DNA of 64,000 nt from contig NZ_CADFGP010000021.1 of the NCBI RefSeq assembly GCF_902833905.1, positions 80,194-144,193 of the forward strand, read 5' to 3'. A program made the position numbers and the translations under genes. A model generated the notes under the pieces. That model was given only the letters and a program-made list of their open reading frames with translations. It was not told the DNA's origin and did not search any database. The stretch comes from Paraburkholderia tuberum STM678 (GTDB lineage Bacteria; Pseudomonadota; Gammaproteobacteria; Burkholderiales; Burkholderiaceae). Positions 25,684 through 33,900 of the stretch are shown here, one piece after another. The stretch's first letter is position 1; each line of letters begins with the position of its first letter.

Positions 25684-26819
25684 CCCCACCCTCGCTGCTG
25701 GCGGCGCTCGCGCCGCGCCGTATCGCCGTATTTCGCGCGCTGCAGCTCGGCGACATGCTGTGCGCGGTGCCCGCCTTGCGCGCACTGCGCGCGGCCGCGC
25801 CGGATGCGCATATCGCGCTGATCGGACTGCCGTGGGCACGCGCGTTCGTCGAGCGCTACGCGGCGCTCGTCGACGAGCTGATCGTGTTTCCGGGCGCGGT
25901 CGGTTTTCCCGAGCAGCCCGAAACGAACGATGGCTTGCCCGCGTTCTTTGCGCGGATGCGCGAGCGGCGTTTCGATCTGGCGATCCAGCTGCACGGCAGC
26001 GGCGGCATCGCCAACGATCTGCTGCATCAACTCGGCGCATGTGCCGACGCAGGCTTCGTGCAGCCCGACGAGGTACCGCGCGAGGGTTGCTTCATCGATT
26101 GGCCCGATGCGCTGCCGGAGCCCGAGCGCTATCTCGCGCTGATGAGCGCGCTCGGCGCGCCGGCGCACGACCGGCGTCTGACGTTCCCGCTCACCGAGCT
26201 CGACCTCGACGAGTACACCGCGCTGCGCACGTATCACGGCATCGAAGACGAGCGGCTCGTGCTGGTTCACCCCGGTTCGCAATTGCCGTCGCGCCGCTGG
26301 GCCGCCGAGCGCTTCGCGGCCGTCGCCGACCACCTCGCCGCCGACGGCTGGCAGATCGCGATCACCGGCGCGGCCGCCGAAGCGCCGCTGACCTGCGCGG
26401 TGCTCGGCGCGATGAGCGCGCCCGCGCTGCATCTGGCGGGTGCGACGTCGCTCGGCGGACTCGCCGCGCTGGTCGCGCATGCGCGGCTCGTGGTCTGCAA
26501 CGACACCGGCATCTCGCACATCGCCGCGGCGATGGCGAGCGCGTCGGTCGTGATCGCATGCGGCAGCGACACGCGGCGCTGGGCGCCGCTCGATCATGCG
26601 CGGCATCGCGTGCTGGCCGACTATCCGCCGTGCCGGCCGTGCATGTTCCGCGACTGCCCGTATGGTCATCCGTGCGCGCTGAACGTGCAGGTCGAACAGG
26701 TGGTCGAGACCGCCCGCGAGCAGCTTGCGCGCGCGCCCGGCGCGCAACCAGGCGCGCCGGGCAGCCTGCATGAGGGAACCGTTTCGCTGTCTTTCGAGGA
26801 TCTGCACCATGTTGCGTAA
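25680..26819 (+). CDS. Glycosyltransferase family 9 (second heptosyltransferase-like)
   Basis: 379 residues; ATG 25680 overlaps the previous stop (ATGA). The GT9 N-terminal block is IAVFRALQLGDMLCAVPALRAL; the C-terminal block is VLVHPGSQLPSRRW...VVCNDTGISHIAAAMASASVV. As in the first GT9 there is a Cys-rich segment (CRPCMFRDCPYGHPC) after the donor-binding domain, so the two are probably paralogues adding heptose-like residues in sequence. The end overlaps the next start by 11 bases. Confidence 0.88.
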   Translation: MTPPSLLAALAPRRIAVFRALQLGDMLCAVPALRALRAAAPDAHIALIGLPWARAFVERYAALVDELIVFPGAVGFPEQPETNDGLPAFFARMRERRFDLAIQLHGSGGIANDLLHQLGACADAGFVQPDEVPREGCFIDWPDALPEPERYLALMSALGAPAHDRRLTFPLTELDLDEYTALRTYHGIEDERLVLVHPGSQLPSRRWAAERFAAVADHLAADGWQIAITGAAAEAPLTCAVLGAMSAPALHLAGATSLGGLAALVAHARLVVCNDTGISHIAAAMASASVVIACGSDTRRWAPLDHARHRVLADYPPCRPCMFRDCPYGHPCALNVQVEQVVETAREQLARAPGAQPGAPGSLHEGTVSLSFEDLHHVA

Positions 26820-27765
26820 TTGCCGCCGGCTGCGCGTGCTGACCTGGCACGTGCACGGCAACTACATGTATTACCTGAGCCAGACGCCACACGATTTCTA
26901 TCTGGTGACGAAACCCGGTCATCCGCCCGGCTATGCCGGCAAGGTCGGCGTATTGCCGTGGGGCGACAACGTGCACGAGATCGCAATCGAGGACGTGCCC
27001 AACCACGAGTTCGACGTGGTGCTGTACCAGCATCGCACCCACTGGGACCATGACCGCGAGCACGTGCTGAGCGCCGCGCAGCAACGTCTGCCACGCGTCT
27101 ATGTCGAGCACGACCCGCCGCAGGAAAACCCGTTCGAGCAATGGCATTGGGTCGACGATCCCGGCACGCTGCTGGTCCACGTCACGCACTTCAACCGGCT
27201 GATGTGGGACAGCGGTGTCACGCCGACGCGCGTGATCGAACATGGCGTCGTGGTGCCCGACGGCGTGCGCTACAGCGGCGAACTGCAGCGCGGCATCGTG
27301 GTCGTCAATCATCTCGCGCAGCGCGGCCGGCGGCTCGGCGCGGATGTCTTCAGCGAAACGCGCACGCGCGTGCCGCTCGATCTCGTCGGGATGGACGCAC
27401 AGCGGCTAGACGGCATCGGTGAAATCGGCAACCTCGATCTGGCCGCGTTCAGCGCGCGCTACCGCTTCTTTTTCAATCCGATCCGCTGGACCAGCCTCGG
27501 CCTCGCGATCGTCGAGGCGATGACGATCGGCATGCCGATCGTCGGTCTCGCGACGGCCGAGCTCGCCACCGTGATCCGCAACGGCGAAAACGGCTTCGTG
27601 CATACCGACGTCGACGCGCTCGTCGACGCCATGCTCGGGCTGCTGCGCGATCCCGGCGAAGCGCGGCGGCTCGGCGACGGCGCGCGGCGCACGGCGCTCG
27701 AACGCTTTCATATCGACCGTTTCGCGCAGGACTGGCACGACGCGCTGCTGCACGTCACGGCGTGA
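26809..27765 (+). CDS. Glycosyltransferase, GT-B fold, divergent family 1/4
   Basis: 318 residues from ATG 26809 (overlaps the preceding gene by 11 bases; GAGGATC ribosome site). The N terminus LRVLTWHVHGNYMYYLSQ is unlike classic GT4. The C-terminal half has RFFFNPIRWTSLGLAIVEAMTIGMPIVGL, an E-x7-E-like segment, and a terminal RFHIDRFAQDWHDAL helix. A VEHDPPQENPFE segment in the middle is conserved in uncharacterised proteobacterial glycosyltransferases. Donor unknown. Last transferase of the operon before the UDP-xylose-forming enzyme. Confidence 0.8.
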   Translation: MLRNCRRLRVLTWHVHGNYMYYLSQTPHDFYLVTKPGHPPGYAGKVGVLPWGDNVHEIAIEDVPNHEFDVVLYQHRTHWDHDREHVLSAAQQRLPRVYVEHDPPQENPFEQWHWVDDPGTLLVHVTHFNRLMWDSGVTPTRVIEHGVVVPDGVRYSGELQRGIVVVNHLAQRGRRLGADVFSETRTRVPLDLVGMDAQRLDGIGEIGNLDLAAFSARYRFFFNPIRWTSLGLAIVEAMTIGMPIVGLATAELATVIRNGENGFVHTDVDALVDAMLGLLRDPGEARRLGDGARRTALERFHIDRFAQDWHDALLHVTA

Positions 27766-27816
27766 TGCCACGCTGATTTTCAACGTTCATGCGGTCCAAC
27801 CACAGGATCACGCACC

Positions 27817-28833
27817 ATGAAAGAACTCACCCGCAAGCGCATTCTGGTCACCGGCGGCGCCGGCTTTCTCGGCTCGCACCTGTGCGAACGGCTCGTCGCG
27901 CAGGGACACGACGTGCTATGCGTCGACAACTTCTATACCGGTACGAAGGACAACATCGCGCATCTACTCGACTGCGCGAACTTCGAACTGATGCGTCACG
28001 ACGTGACGTTCCCGTTGTATGTGGAAGTCGATGAAATTTATAACCTCGCGTGCCCCGCGTCACCGATCCACTACCAGCACGATCCGGTGCAGACTACGAA
28101 GACCAGCGTGCACGGCGCGATCAATATGCTCGGGCTCGCCAAACGCGTGAAAGCGCGGATTTTCCAGGCGTCGACGAGCGAGGTGTATGGCGACGCGCTC
28201 GTCCATCCGCAGAAAGAAGACTACTGGGGCCACGTGAATCCCATCGGTCCGCGCTCGTGCTACGACGAAGGCAAGCGCTGCGCGGAAACGCTGTTCATGG
28301 ACTATCGCCGTCAGCATGGTCTGTCGATCCGCATCGCGCGCATCTTCAACACCTACGGCCCGCGCGTGCATCCGGCCGACGGCCGGGTGGTGTCGAACTT
28401 CATGATGCAGGCGTTGCGCGGCGAGCCGCTGACCGTCTATGGCGACGGCTCGCAGACGCGTTCGTTCTGCTATGTCGACGACATGATCGACGCCTTCATC
28501 CTGCTGATGAACAGCGCCGACGATCCAGGCGGCCCGGTCAACCTGGGCAATCCGCACGAAGTGTCGATGCGCGAGATCGCGCAGCGCATCGTCGCGGTGA
28601 CCGGCTCCGCGTCGCCGCTCGAATCACGGCCGCTGCCGGCCGACGATCCGTGGCATCGACAGCCGGACATCTCGTTGGCGACAAAACTGCTCGGCTGGCA
28701 GCCGGGCACGTCGCTTGACGAAGGGCTGCCGCGCACCGCGCGTTATTTCCGCGCGCGCATCGAGGCGAGTCAGCACACGCCGCCGTCTGCGGGCATGGAC
28801 GGCGCCGGAGTCACGTCCGCTCGCCGTCATTGA
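27817..28833 (+). CDS. UDP-glucuronate decarboxylase (UDP-xylose synthase), SDR family
   Basis: 338 residues. The NAD-binding Rossmann motif GGAGFLGSHL is at 13-22, with NFYTGTKDNI, YNLACPASPIHYQ, STSEVYGD, and the catalytic Y-x3-K in SCYDEGKR near 147-154, followed by NTYGPRVHPADGRVVSNF. These blocks separate UDP-glucuronate decarboxylases from dTDP-glucose dehydratases and 4-epimerases. It converts UDP-glucuronate to UDP-xylose plus CO2, soluble and without a membrane anchor. It supplies UDP-xylose to the glycosyltransferases just upstream. The C-terminal ~20 residues are low-complexity. It ends the glycan run. Confidence 0.9.
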   Translation: MKELTRKRILVTGGAGFLGSHLCERLVAQGHDVLCVDNFYTGTKDNIAHLLDCANFELMRHDVTFPLYVEVDEIYNLACPASPIHYQHDPVQTTKTSVHGAINMLGLAKRVKARIFQASTSEVYGDALVHPQKEDYWGHVNPIGPRSCYDEGKRCAETLFMDYRRQHGLSIRIARIFNTYGPRVHPADGRVVSNFMMQALRGEPLTVYGDGSQTRSFCYVDDMIDAFILLMNSADDPGGPVNLGNPHEVSMREIAQRIVAVTGSASPLESRPLPADDPWHRQPDISLATKLLGWQPGTSLDEGLPRTARYFRARIEASQHTPPSAGMDGAGVTSARRH

Positions 28834-29040
28834 GCCAGCGGCGCAGCGCTGCCGACGTCGCGGCGCCGTTCTTCACGCGATCACGGCGGCCCCTTGGACA
28901 TCGGCTTCTCCTTCATCGAGGTGCCGACGACCGAGCAAGGCATCTACCCTTCAACGCATTTCGTTTCCGACGCTTGCGTAAGCAGGCGTGGCGCGCCCCA
29001 TACCGTTGAAAGCGGGCGGCCTTGCAAATCTCGTGACGCG

Positions 29041-29716
29041 ATCGGGTAGGAGGCGGGGTTGCCCCCGCCGTCCTCCCACAACACCGGACGTACGGATCAC
29101 GTATCCGGCGTTTCCTGACGACTGGATTGCTCCAGCGAGCTTCGTTTCGTTCGTCGTGTCGCCTGCCGTTCAATGGACACCCCAACCTCTCTCAGGCTTC
29201 CGGCCGTCAAGTTTGATCGCAGGCTCCCGGCTGTGCCGAGACTTGTGCCCAAACGCTCAGAGAGCACGCGTGACTATCCACTCTCGTCAGGTTCGGCCCT
29301 TCACTGCTCCGGTTCCGAGCCGCTACTATGGCCTCTGCTGACTCCCGCCAGCCCATCCCGGCACCTTGCGATGCCAGTAGCACAAGGCAGACTGACGGGG
29401 CTCCCAGGGTAATGCGCGCGACCTTCCTGCTTATGCCTGTCGGATCTACGTCGTGGCGTTCCGTGCAAGTATTGGGCTTTACAGATCTTGGACTGCTCAC
29501 CCCGCCACACCGCCTGATATCCGCTTCCTGTTCGTCAGGCCAGCATTTTGCCTGCGGCTTCCTTCAGATTCCGCCTTACGACGGACACCCTTGCCGTTCA
29601 GCTAGCACTTCCCCTTGCCGGGTGTGCAGAGGACTTTCACCCCCAAGTCATCCGGCTCGCCACCACAGCGGGTCGGACAGCGCCAGTCACGGCGCTACGC
29701 GCCATGCCTGGCGCAC
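29041..29716 (-). ncRNA. Group II intron without an encoded reverse transcriptase/maturase
   Basis: Read on the minus strand the element begins GTGCGCC (29716 downward), the conserved group II 5' end. It contains the typical GGTGAAAGTCCTCTGC and CTAGCTGAACGGCAAGGG stretches of domain I. It ends with a domain V-like hairpin (about 29085-29119, stem AACGCCGG/CCGGTGTT with a two-base bulge, CGC at the position of the catalytic triad). A domain VI-like GC hairpin follows, closing with CCTACCCGAT at 29041. No reverse-transcriptase frame exists inside, and the whole element is only about 676 bases. It starts one base after the T-run of a terminator on the same strand, the insertion preference of bacterial class C introns. 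Boundaries are inferred from consensus; class assignment is tentative. Confidence 0.72.
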
Positions 29717-29717
29717 C

Positions 29718-29746
29718 AAAAAAAGAAGCGGCCACAAGGGCCGCTT
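29718..29746 (-). terminator. Rho-independent terminator upstream of the intron
   Basis: Perfect 8-bp stem AAGCGGCC/GGCCGCTT (29726-29733 with 29739-29746), 5-base loop, then a T-rich run on the minus strand (complement of 29718-29724). It would end minus-strand transcription from the small gene at 29842-30099. The group II intron begins immediately after it. Confidence 0.85.
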
Positions 29747-29841
29747 AGAGAGCAGTGCCACGGAGGCCGCTCAAAAGCCGTGCCGCGAAGGGCGAGGCGC
29801 TATGGCATAGGGTAAAGCTCTGGCGCAGCGGTCTTGCGCAT

Positions 29842-30099
29842 TCAGGAGGAACGGATGGTCGACTCAGTGTCGGTCGCCAGCACGGTCATCGGTCCCGAGC
29901 TCAACGCGGCCGAGATAATCGCGAGGCGATCCGCAGGGCAATCGACCAGATCGACGCTCAGCGACTCGCGTCCGCCCTCGTTGTTCACGTGGGCGGACCA
30001 GCCGCACACTTGCGCACGATGTTCGATCAGGCTTTTCCAGACCTCGACGACTCGTAGTGATCCCGTGCTTGCAAAAACAGTCAGACGTTTTACGTTCAT
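29842..30099 (-). CDS. Small hypothetical protein
   Basis: 85 residues from ATG 30099 (MNVKRLTVFASTGSLRVV...). Codon choice is strongly GC3-biased and looks coding; the ribosome site (GTGAAAGCC) is weak. The frame is open to 30147, adding a basic head. There is one Trp-rich middle section (EVWKSLIEHRAQVCGWSAH) and a hydrophobic C-terminal half; no signal peptide and no recognised family. It ends about 95 bases before the terminator on the same strand, consistent with being the gene that terminator serves. Confidence 0.55.
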   Translation of the reverse strand: MNVKRLTVFASTGSLRVVEVWKSLIEHRAQVCGWSAHVNNEGGRESLSVDLVDCPADRLAIISAALSSGPMTVLATDTESTIRSS

Positions 30100-30197
30100 G
30101 GCTTTCACACGGCAGCGCGCCGCGCCTCGGGTTCGGATCTCAGGCATTGATATGGTTGTTGTACGTTGAGGTTAGACGTATGAACTTTCAAAGCAAA

Positions 30198-30242
30198 GCA
30201 GATGCCCCTGACCGTAACAATTTTACGGACAGGGGCATCTGC
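30198..30242. repeat. 20-bp near-perfect inverted repeat with 5-base loop
   Basis: Arms 30198-30217 and 30223-30242 are complementary except for one A:A mismatch; loop caatt. It has no T-run on either side, so it is not a typical intrinsic terminator. It lies about 120 bases from the end of a degenerate serine recombinase gene. It could be a recombination site, a relic of paired transposon ends or a structured RNA element. Confidence 0.75.
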
Positions 30243-30360
30243 GCACATGTCAGTGCGGAGTGGCGCGTTTCACGCGATTAGTCGTGCGAAACGCGCCGCG
30301 CGGGCTGCACGATCAGAGATCCGGTAAGAAGGTGACGCAAACGGCTCCGGCACGCAATTT

Positions 30361-30945
30361 CTACACGGCTGGCGTGTCCGCGCGAATGCGCATCACGGTC
30401 TGACGCGACGTGCCGAAGCGCCGCGCGACCTCGCTGACCGACTGTCCTCTGCCGAGCGATTGCAGCACGCGTTGACGCTGCTGCTCGGAAAGCGACGGTG
30501 GCCTGCCCGTGTGCTTGCCGCTCGCGCGAACGGCCGCGAGACTGTCGCGGCTGCGCAGGCTGCGGCACGCGGCGTCGAGCCGCACCAGCGCGCGCAATGC
30601 CTTCACCGCCGAGGGCTCGGGGCGCCCGGCCAGATCGGTATGGCCGACTTCGACGCAACGCAGCGCCACGCCGGCCTTCCGGCACTGCATCACGGTGGCG
30701 AGGATGTCGCGCGCGTTGCAGCCGAGCGCGGCCAGCTCAAGCACGACGAGCGTGTCGCGCGGCGCGATTCGTCGGATCAGACTCTGCAGCTCGGGGCGGT
30801 CGCGCGCCTGCGCATAGGTCGGCAGATCTTCGACCACGACCCGCGCGAGCGTGACCATGTAGCCGGCCTTGTCGAGCCGGATCAGCGCCTGCTCGTGCCG
30901 AACCGCATCGTGCGCGCCGAACAGATAGATGTGTAGTTTTTCCAC
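30361..30945 (-). CDS. Degenerate serine recombinase (resolvase-like), probably DNA-binding only
   Basis: 194 residues, the size of Tn3-type resolvases. The fold is recognisable: a DRPELQSLIRRIAPRDTLVVLELAALG core, then a C-terminal helix-turn-helix (GRPPSLSEQQRQRVLQ followed by SVSEVARRFGTSRQTVMRI). The catalytic motif Y-x-R-V-S-T is replaced by YLFGAHD, so the nucleophilic Ser is Ala11 and the adjacent Arg is gone. The usual LDRLGR block reads LAALGC, losing two more catalytic Arg. Strand exchange is therefore unlikely. The helix-turn-helix is intact, suggesting a regulator or structural DNA-binding protein. The frame is undamaged, so it is not obviously a pseudogene. Confidence 0.82.
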   Translation of the reverse strand: MEKLHIYLFGAHDAVRHEQALIRLDKAGYMVTLARVVVEDLPTYAQARDRPELQSLIRRIAPRDTLVVLELAALGCNARDILATVMQCRKAGVALRCVEVGHTDLAGRPEPSAVKALRALVRLDAACRSLRSRDSLAAVRASGKHTGRPPSLSEQQRQRVLQSLGRGQSVSEVARRFGTSRQTVMRIRADTPAV

Positions 30946-31044
30946 TTCGCCTTCGTAGTCACGATCCGCCGTTAGCGGCGCTATTACGTCGGGGGGTCCG
31001 GTTTTTCGAGCGACGACGCCTGGTCACGCCGTCACTCAGCGCGC

Positions 31045-31167
31045 TCAGGGCTGCCGCTGGCCGCCCTGATGCGTCGGAGGAGTCTGGTTCTGTTGCTGCT
31101 GTCCGCTGTCGCGGCCGGGCTGCGCCGGATTCGACGGCTGACGATTCGAATTCTTGTCCGAAGTCAT
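31045..31167 (-). CDS. Small 40-residue hydrophilic protein
   Basis: ATG 31167 preceded by AGGAGAGCGTC. It encodes MTSDKNSNRQPSNPAQ followed by a Gly/Gln-rich region (QQQQNQTPPTHQGG) and stops at 31045. It is entirely polar, without Cys, and probably disordered. The strong ribosome site and clean stop support a real gene despite its size. Similar short Pro/Gln-rich proteins are common in Burkholderiales genomes, function unknown. Confidence 0.55.
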   Translation of the reverse strand: MTSDKNSNRQPSNPAQPGRDSGQQQQNQTPPTHQGGQRQP

Positions 31168-31901
31168 GACGCTCTCCTACGTGAGATTGCGGGTGACCGT
31201 GGCTAACCGCGGCCATCGTAATCAAGCCGCAACCAGTGTTCCCGGTCCTGCCCGCGCCAGAGCGTTGCGGCGCGGGCATGCAAGCGCCTGGCGATGCGAG
31301 CAGCCCGGTGGAGGAATTTTCAGAGTGTATCAACCGCATTGAACGTCCAATACGGTTGGCGTCGGTATTGGCGCGATTGAACTGTCATTACGTGGGCGGT
31401 GCAGGCGGGGCAAGTGACGGCCGCGCATCGCGGAACCGCAATCGGGGACGACCGCGGAATCCGTCTGACGGCAAGGCATGTAGCGCCCTGCTCAAAGCTC
31501 GGCGCCAGAGCGGCCATGCAGATTCGAGCCGACGCGAAGAACGAGACGGCTCGCTCGCCTCTTTACTGAAGCCCGCCATGATCTTCTCCTTACCGGCCAC
31601 CACGGCCGGTAGGAAAAGTGCAGGATTATGCGAACCGTTGCAACCCGGTTCGTCTCACGCGATCCCGCCATGCAAAATGGCGGTAGCGGTCTCAAACCAC
31701 AACAGGCGACCGCGGCGTGAACGACGCCCCTGCCCTTCTGCCGTGTCAGACCGACTCTGGTTGAGCGGAAAGCTCGTACTGCAAGAGTCGTCGTACAGGA
31801 TGAGAGAACAACTGTCGGCTTTTCCACAGGCCAGCTGACGGGAGTAAGCGCTCAAGCGCTCGCTCCCCGTCGACAACGCGAGCGTGGTCGGCGTGCCTGG
31901 T
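31168..31901. other. 730-bp region with at most one small ORF
   Basis: Between the 40-residue gene and the glycine-zipper lipoprotein. Apart from the possible ORF at 31388-31579, frames here are short and uneven in codon use. A 7-bp stem hairpin (31592-31598 with 31604-31610) sits just upstream of that ORF. Nothing else recognised. Confidence 0.4.
31388..31579 (-). CDS. Possible small basic protein
   Basis: 63 residues from ATG 31579 (MAGFSKEASEPSRSS...), Arg/Pro-rich. Support comes from the AAGGAGAAGATC ribosome site and a perfect 7-bp hairpin (ACCGGCC/GGCCGGT) one base upstream of it, which could control translation. No known family, and the composition could equally be chance. Confidence 0.28.
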   Translation of the reverse strand: MAGFSKEASEPSRSSRRLESAWPLWRRALSRALHALPSDGFRGRPRLRFRDARPSLAPPAPPT

Positions 31902-32462
31902 TCAGTAACCTGGCGGAGGCGCCGTATCGTAGGCCGGCGGTGGAGGCGTCGCTTCGTCGTGCGTCCGGTACGCATCGGCGGCGCTGCGCGGCACAGGCAC
32001 CCGGTGGCCATTGCCATACATGCACTGAACGTACGCCTGATCGTAGCGATGTTGAAGGCTGATGGAGGAGCTTTGCGCCATGCCGGCGCCGATCATGCTG
32101 CCGCCGAGCAGACCTGCGCCTGCGCCGACCGCTGCGCCGCGGCGGCCGTTGAACGCCGCACCGGCCGCCGCGCCGAGCGCGGTACCGACGGCCATACCGC
32201 CCAGGGCGCCCGTCGCTGTGGCCTGTTGGGTGCTCACGCCGCCGGTCTGCTGGGAAGCAAATTGCTGGCATGTCGCGTCGTCGGCGCGGAATTGATCGAA
32301 GGACTTGCCGGTGCCGGGCAGGGCCATCACTGTGGGACCCATCGGCATGCTTGCACAGCCGTCGAGCGCGATGATGCAGCTCAGGCTGACCGCGGCGGTG
32401 ACTAGCGCGGATACGCCCCGTTTCGTTCGCATTGCCAGAGAAAGAGAATTCATTTTGCTCAT
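31902..32462 (-). CDS. Glycine-zipper lipoprotein
   Basis: 186 residues. A signal peptide with lipobox LDGC (Cys near residue 36) makes it a probable outer-membrane or periplasmic lipoprotein. The body has a QQFASQQTGGVSTQQA segment, then a Gly/Ala zipper (GALGGMAVGTALGAAAGAAF, GAGAGLLGGSMIGAGMA), a C-terminal HRYDQAYVQCMYGNGH motif and a Pro-rich end. This is the layout of the YMGG-type Gly-zipper family. The start ATG 32462 lies two bases after the stop of the preceding gene, so they form an operon. Function unknown; envelope-associated. Confidence 0.82.
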   Translation of the reverse strand: MSKMNSLSLAMRTKRGVSALVTAAVSLSCIIALDGCASMPMGPTVMALPGTGKSFDQFRADDATCQQFASQQTGGVSTQQATATGALGGMAVGTALGAAAGAAFNGRRGAAVGAGAGLLGGSMIGAGMAQSSSISLQHRYDQAYVQCMYGNGHRVPVPRSAADAYRTHDEATPPPPAYDTAPPPGY

Positions 32463-32463
32463 G

Positions 32464-32796
32464 TCATTTCGGCCCGGTTGGCCTCACCGGCACTTCCACC
32501 CAGCCGCTCGAACACCCCTTCACGTACGGGTAATACTTTTTTGTCACCGGGCAATACCACCAGGTACCCGACGGCGGACTCGTCTGCGTTTTTTCGACGT
32601 AGACGGTGGTCGGGGTTGGCTGGACCGACTGGACGACGAGTGGGGCGGGCGCAGCGTAGACGACGGCGGGGGGCGCCATGATTATGGGGGGCGGGATGCC
32701 CACAAGGACACCGACTCTCACATGCGCTTGCGCGGTGCTATTCAGGCATACGGCCGTAGTCGCGATCAGCGCAAGCAAAACTATCCTGGATCTCAC
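32464..32796 (-). CDS. Small secreted protein with WWYCP...YYPYV motif
   Basis: 110 residues from GTG 32796, which has AGGAGAAAGTTT as its ribosome site; the longer frame to 33102 has no plausible signal. Signal peptide (IVLLALIATTAVCLNSTAQA), a Pro/Val-rich middle and a C-terminal aromatic block WWYCPVTKKYYPYVKGC, then GWVEVP. Two Cys may form a disulfide. This aromatic-Cys tail recurs in small exported Burkholderiales proteins, function unknown. Directly upstream of, and coupled to, the glycine-zipper lipoprotein gene. Confidence 0.75.
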   Translation of the reverse strand: MRSRIVLLALIATTAVCLNSTAQAHVRVGVLVGIPPPIIMAPPAVVYAAPAPLVVQSVQPTPTTVYVEKTQTSPPSGTWWYCPVTKKYYPYVKGCSSGWVEVPVRPTGPK

Positions 32797-33098
32797 AAAC
32801 TTTCTCCTATTCGATGAAGCGGGCCTGCCGCGACCCGGCGCAAAACGGTAAGGCCATGGCGCAAAAAACCGAACGGGTTCAACCTGGCGAATTCCGCTGC
32901 GCGACAAAAAAGGGATCTCGTTCGTGCTGGTTGAAGTGAATCCCGCGTGGCCGAACCTGGTGATTCCGGGGCCGGCCGACCCCGAATGCAGATTCCCGAG
33001 ATCTACGCCTTGCGCTGAACCTCGCGTCCGGAGGGGGTACGCCGACGTCGCCATGGAAAGCCAGACAAGGCTGCGGCTTGCCCCGCCGTGATGTCCAA

Positions 33099-33413
33099 TC
33101 AACTTTCGTTGTAGATAGAACGATACGAGGCCAACTGAGCCATTGCCGGTACCCCCGAAACTGCGGAGCCCAATTTCACGCCACCGTGCCCACTGAACGC
33201 CTGCTGTTGAGCCGCCACGCTCGCCAGAGCCGCGTGGATGTTCGCCGGATAGTGTGCGTCACCGTTGGGATGGTCAGAGCCCGCTAGCTGCAGTCGGATG
33301 ACTTCTTCGTGCACTAGCTCACGCGTCAGAGGACCGTTGCCCTGAGCAGAGGTGCCCGTGGGGAGAGCGATGACTGACACGACAGTGAGAACGGGCATGA
33401 ACGCTTTAGCCAT
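33099..33413 (-). CDS. DUF4148 secreted protein
   Basis: 104 residues from ATG 33413 (GGAAGC ribosome site). Signal peptide AFMPVLTVVSVIALPTGTSA. The mature part has the DUF4148 layout: LTRELVHEEVIRLQLAG, then YPANIHAALASVAAQ. Small periplasmic proteins of this family are highly expanded in Burkholderia, function unknown. Single gene on the minus strand. Confidence 0.8.
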   Translation of the reverse strand: MAKAFMPVLTVVSVIALPTGTSAQGNGPLTRELVHEEVIRLQLAGSDHPNGDAHYPANIHAALASVAAQQQAFSGHGGVKLGSAVSGVPAMAQLASYRSIYNES

Positions 33414-33900
33414 GATGAAGCTTCCAGTCTCGGGCGCCAGGAACAACAGGCGCCGGGTTAGCGAAACAACGACCAGGCAAGGTCCCTGAAGCCCATGTGC
33501 CCGTTCCGTTGAGGTCCGTCATCTTCTTATCGTTTAATTAGAAATAGCTCTCTTCAATACATTGTTTCCGTGCTTGCAACGTCGAGAGGCATCTATCCGC
33601 GCGCAGCGGTCGCGAAACGACAGGGCAGGTCAACGATTCGCGAGCCACCCAACCTCCATGTTCATGAAATGGCAACTCACAATTGCGCGCGTCGAATAAC
33701 GACGCGCTGTCGTTATACTGCAACCCACATCTGACACAGCATGTGCTCGGTTTTGCGGTGGATACCGGCTCCGTTATTTACACTGATGCACTGATTGGTA
33801 TAGGTCCGGCAGCAATCGACACTCACGCTCCCGGTCGCGCCACCGATGCCGTCGGCGCAAAAGCAGCCGCTATTCTTCCTTTAACCCATAGGAGTCTTTA
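33414..33900. other. Divergent intergenic region
   Basis: About 490 bases between two divergent small secreted-protein genes. No convincing ORF. An inverted repeat ATAACGAC-gcgct-GTCGTTAT lies at 33696-33716 and overlaps a TATACT -10-like box (33714-33719), suggesting a regulated plus-strand promoter. The stretch 33526-33580 is AT-rich. Confidence 0.4.

Noticed and set aside
30198..30242. Inverted repeat as an intrinsic terminator
   Set aside because: No T-run follows either arm; a terminator role is not supported.
32867..33010. Possible plus-strand gene fragment (IPLRDKKGISFVLVEVNPAW...)
   Set aside because: Plausible coding feel but no start, no ribosome site and no family recognised; kept only as a note.
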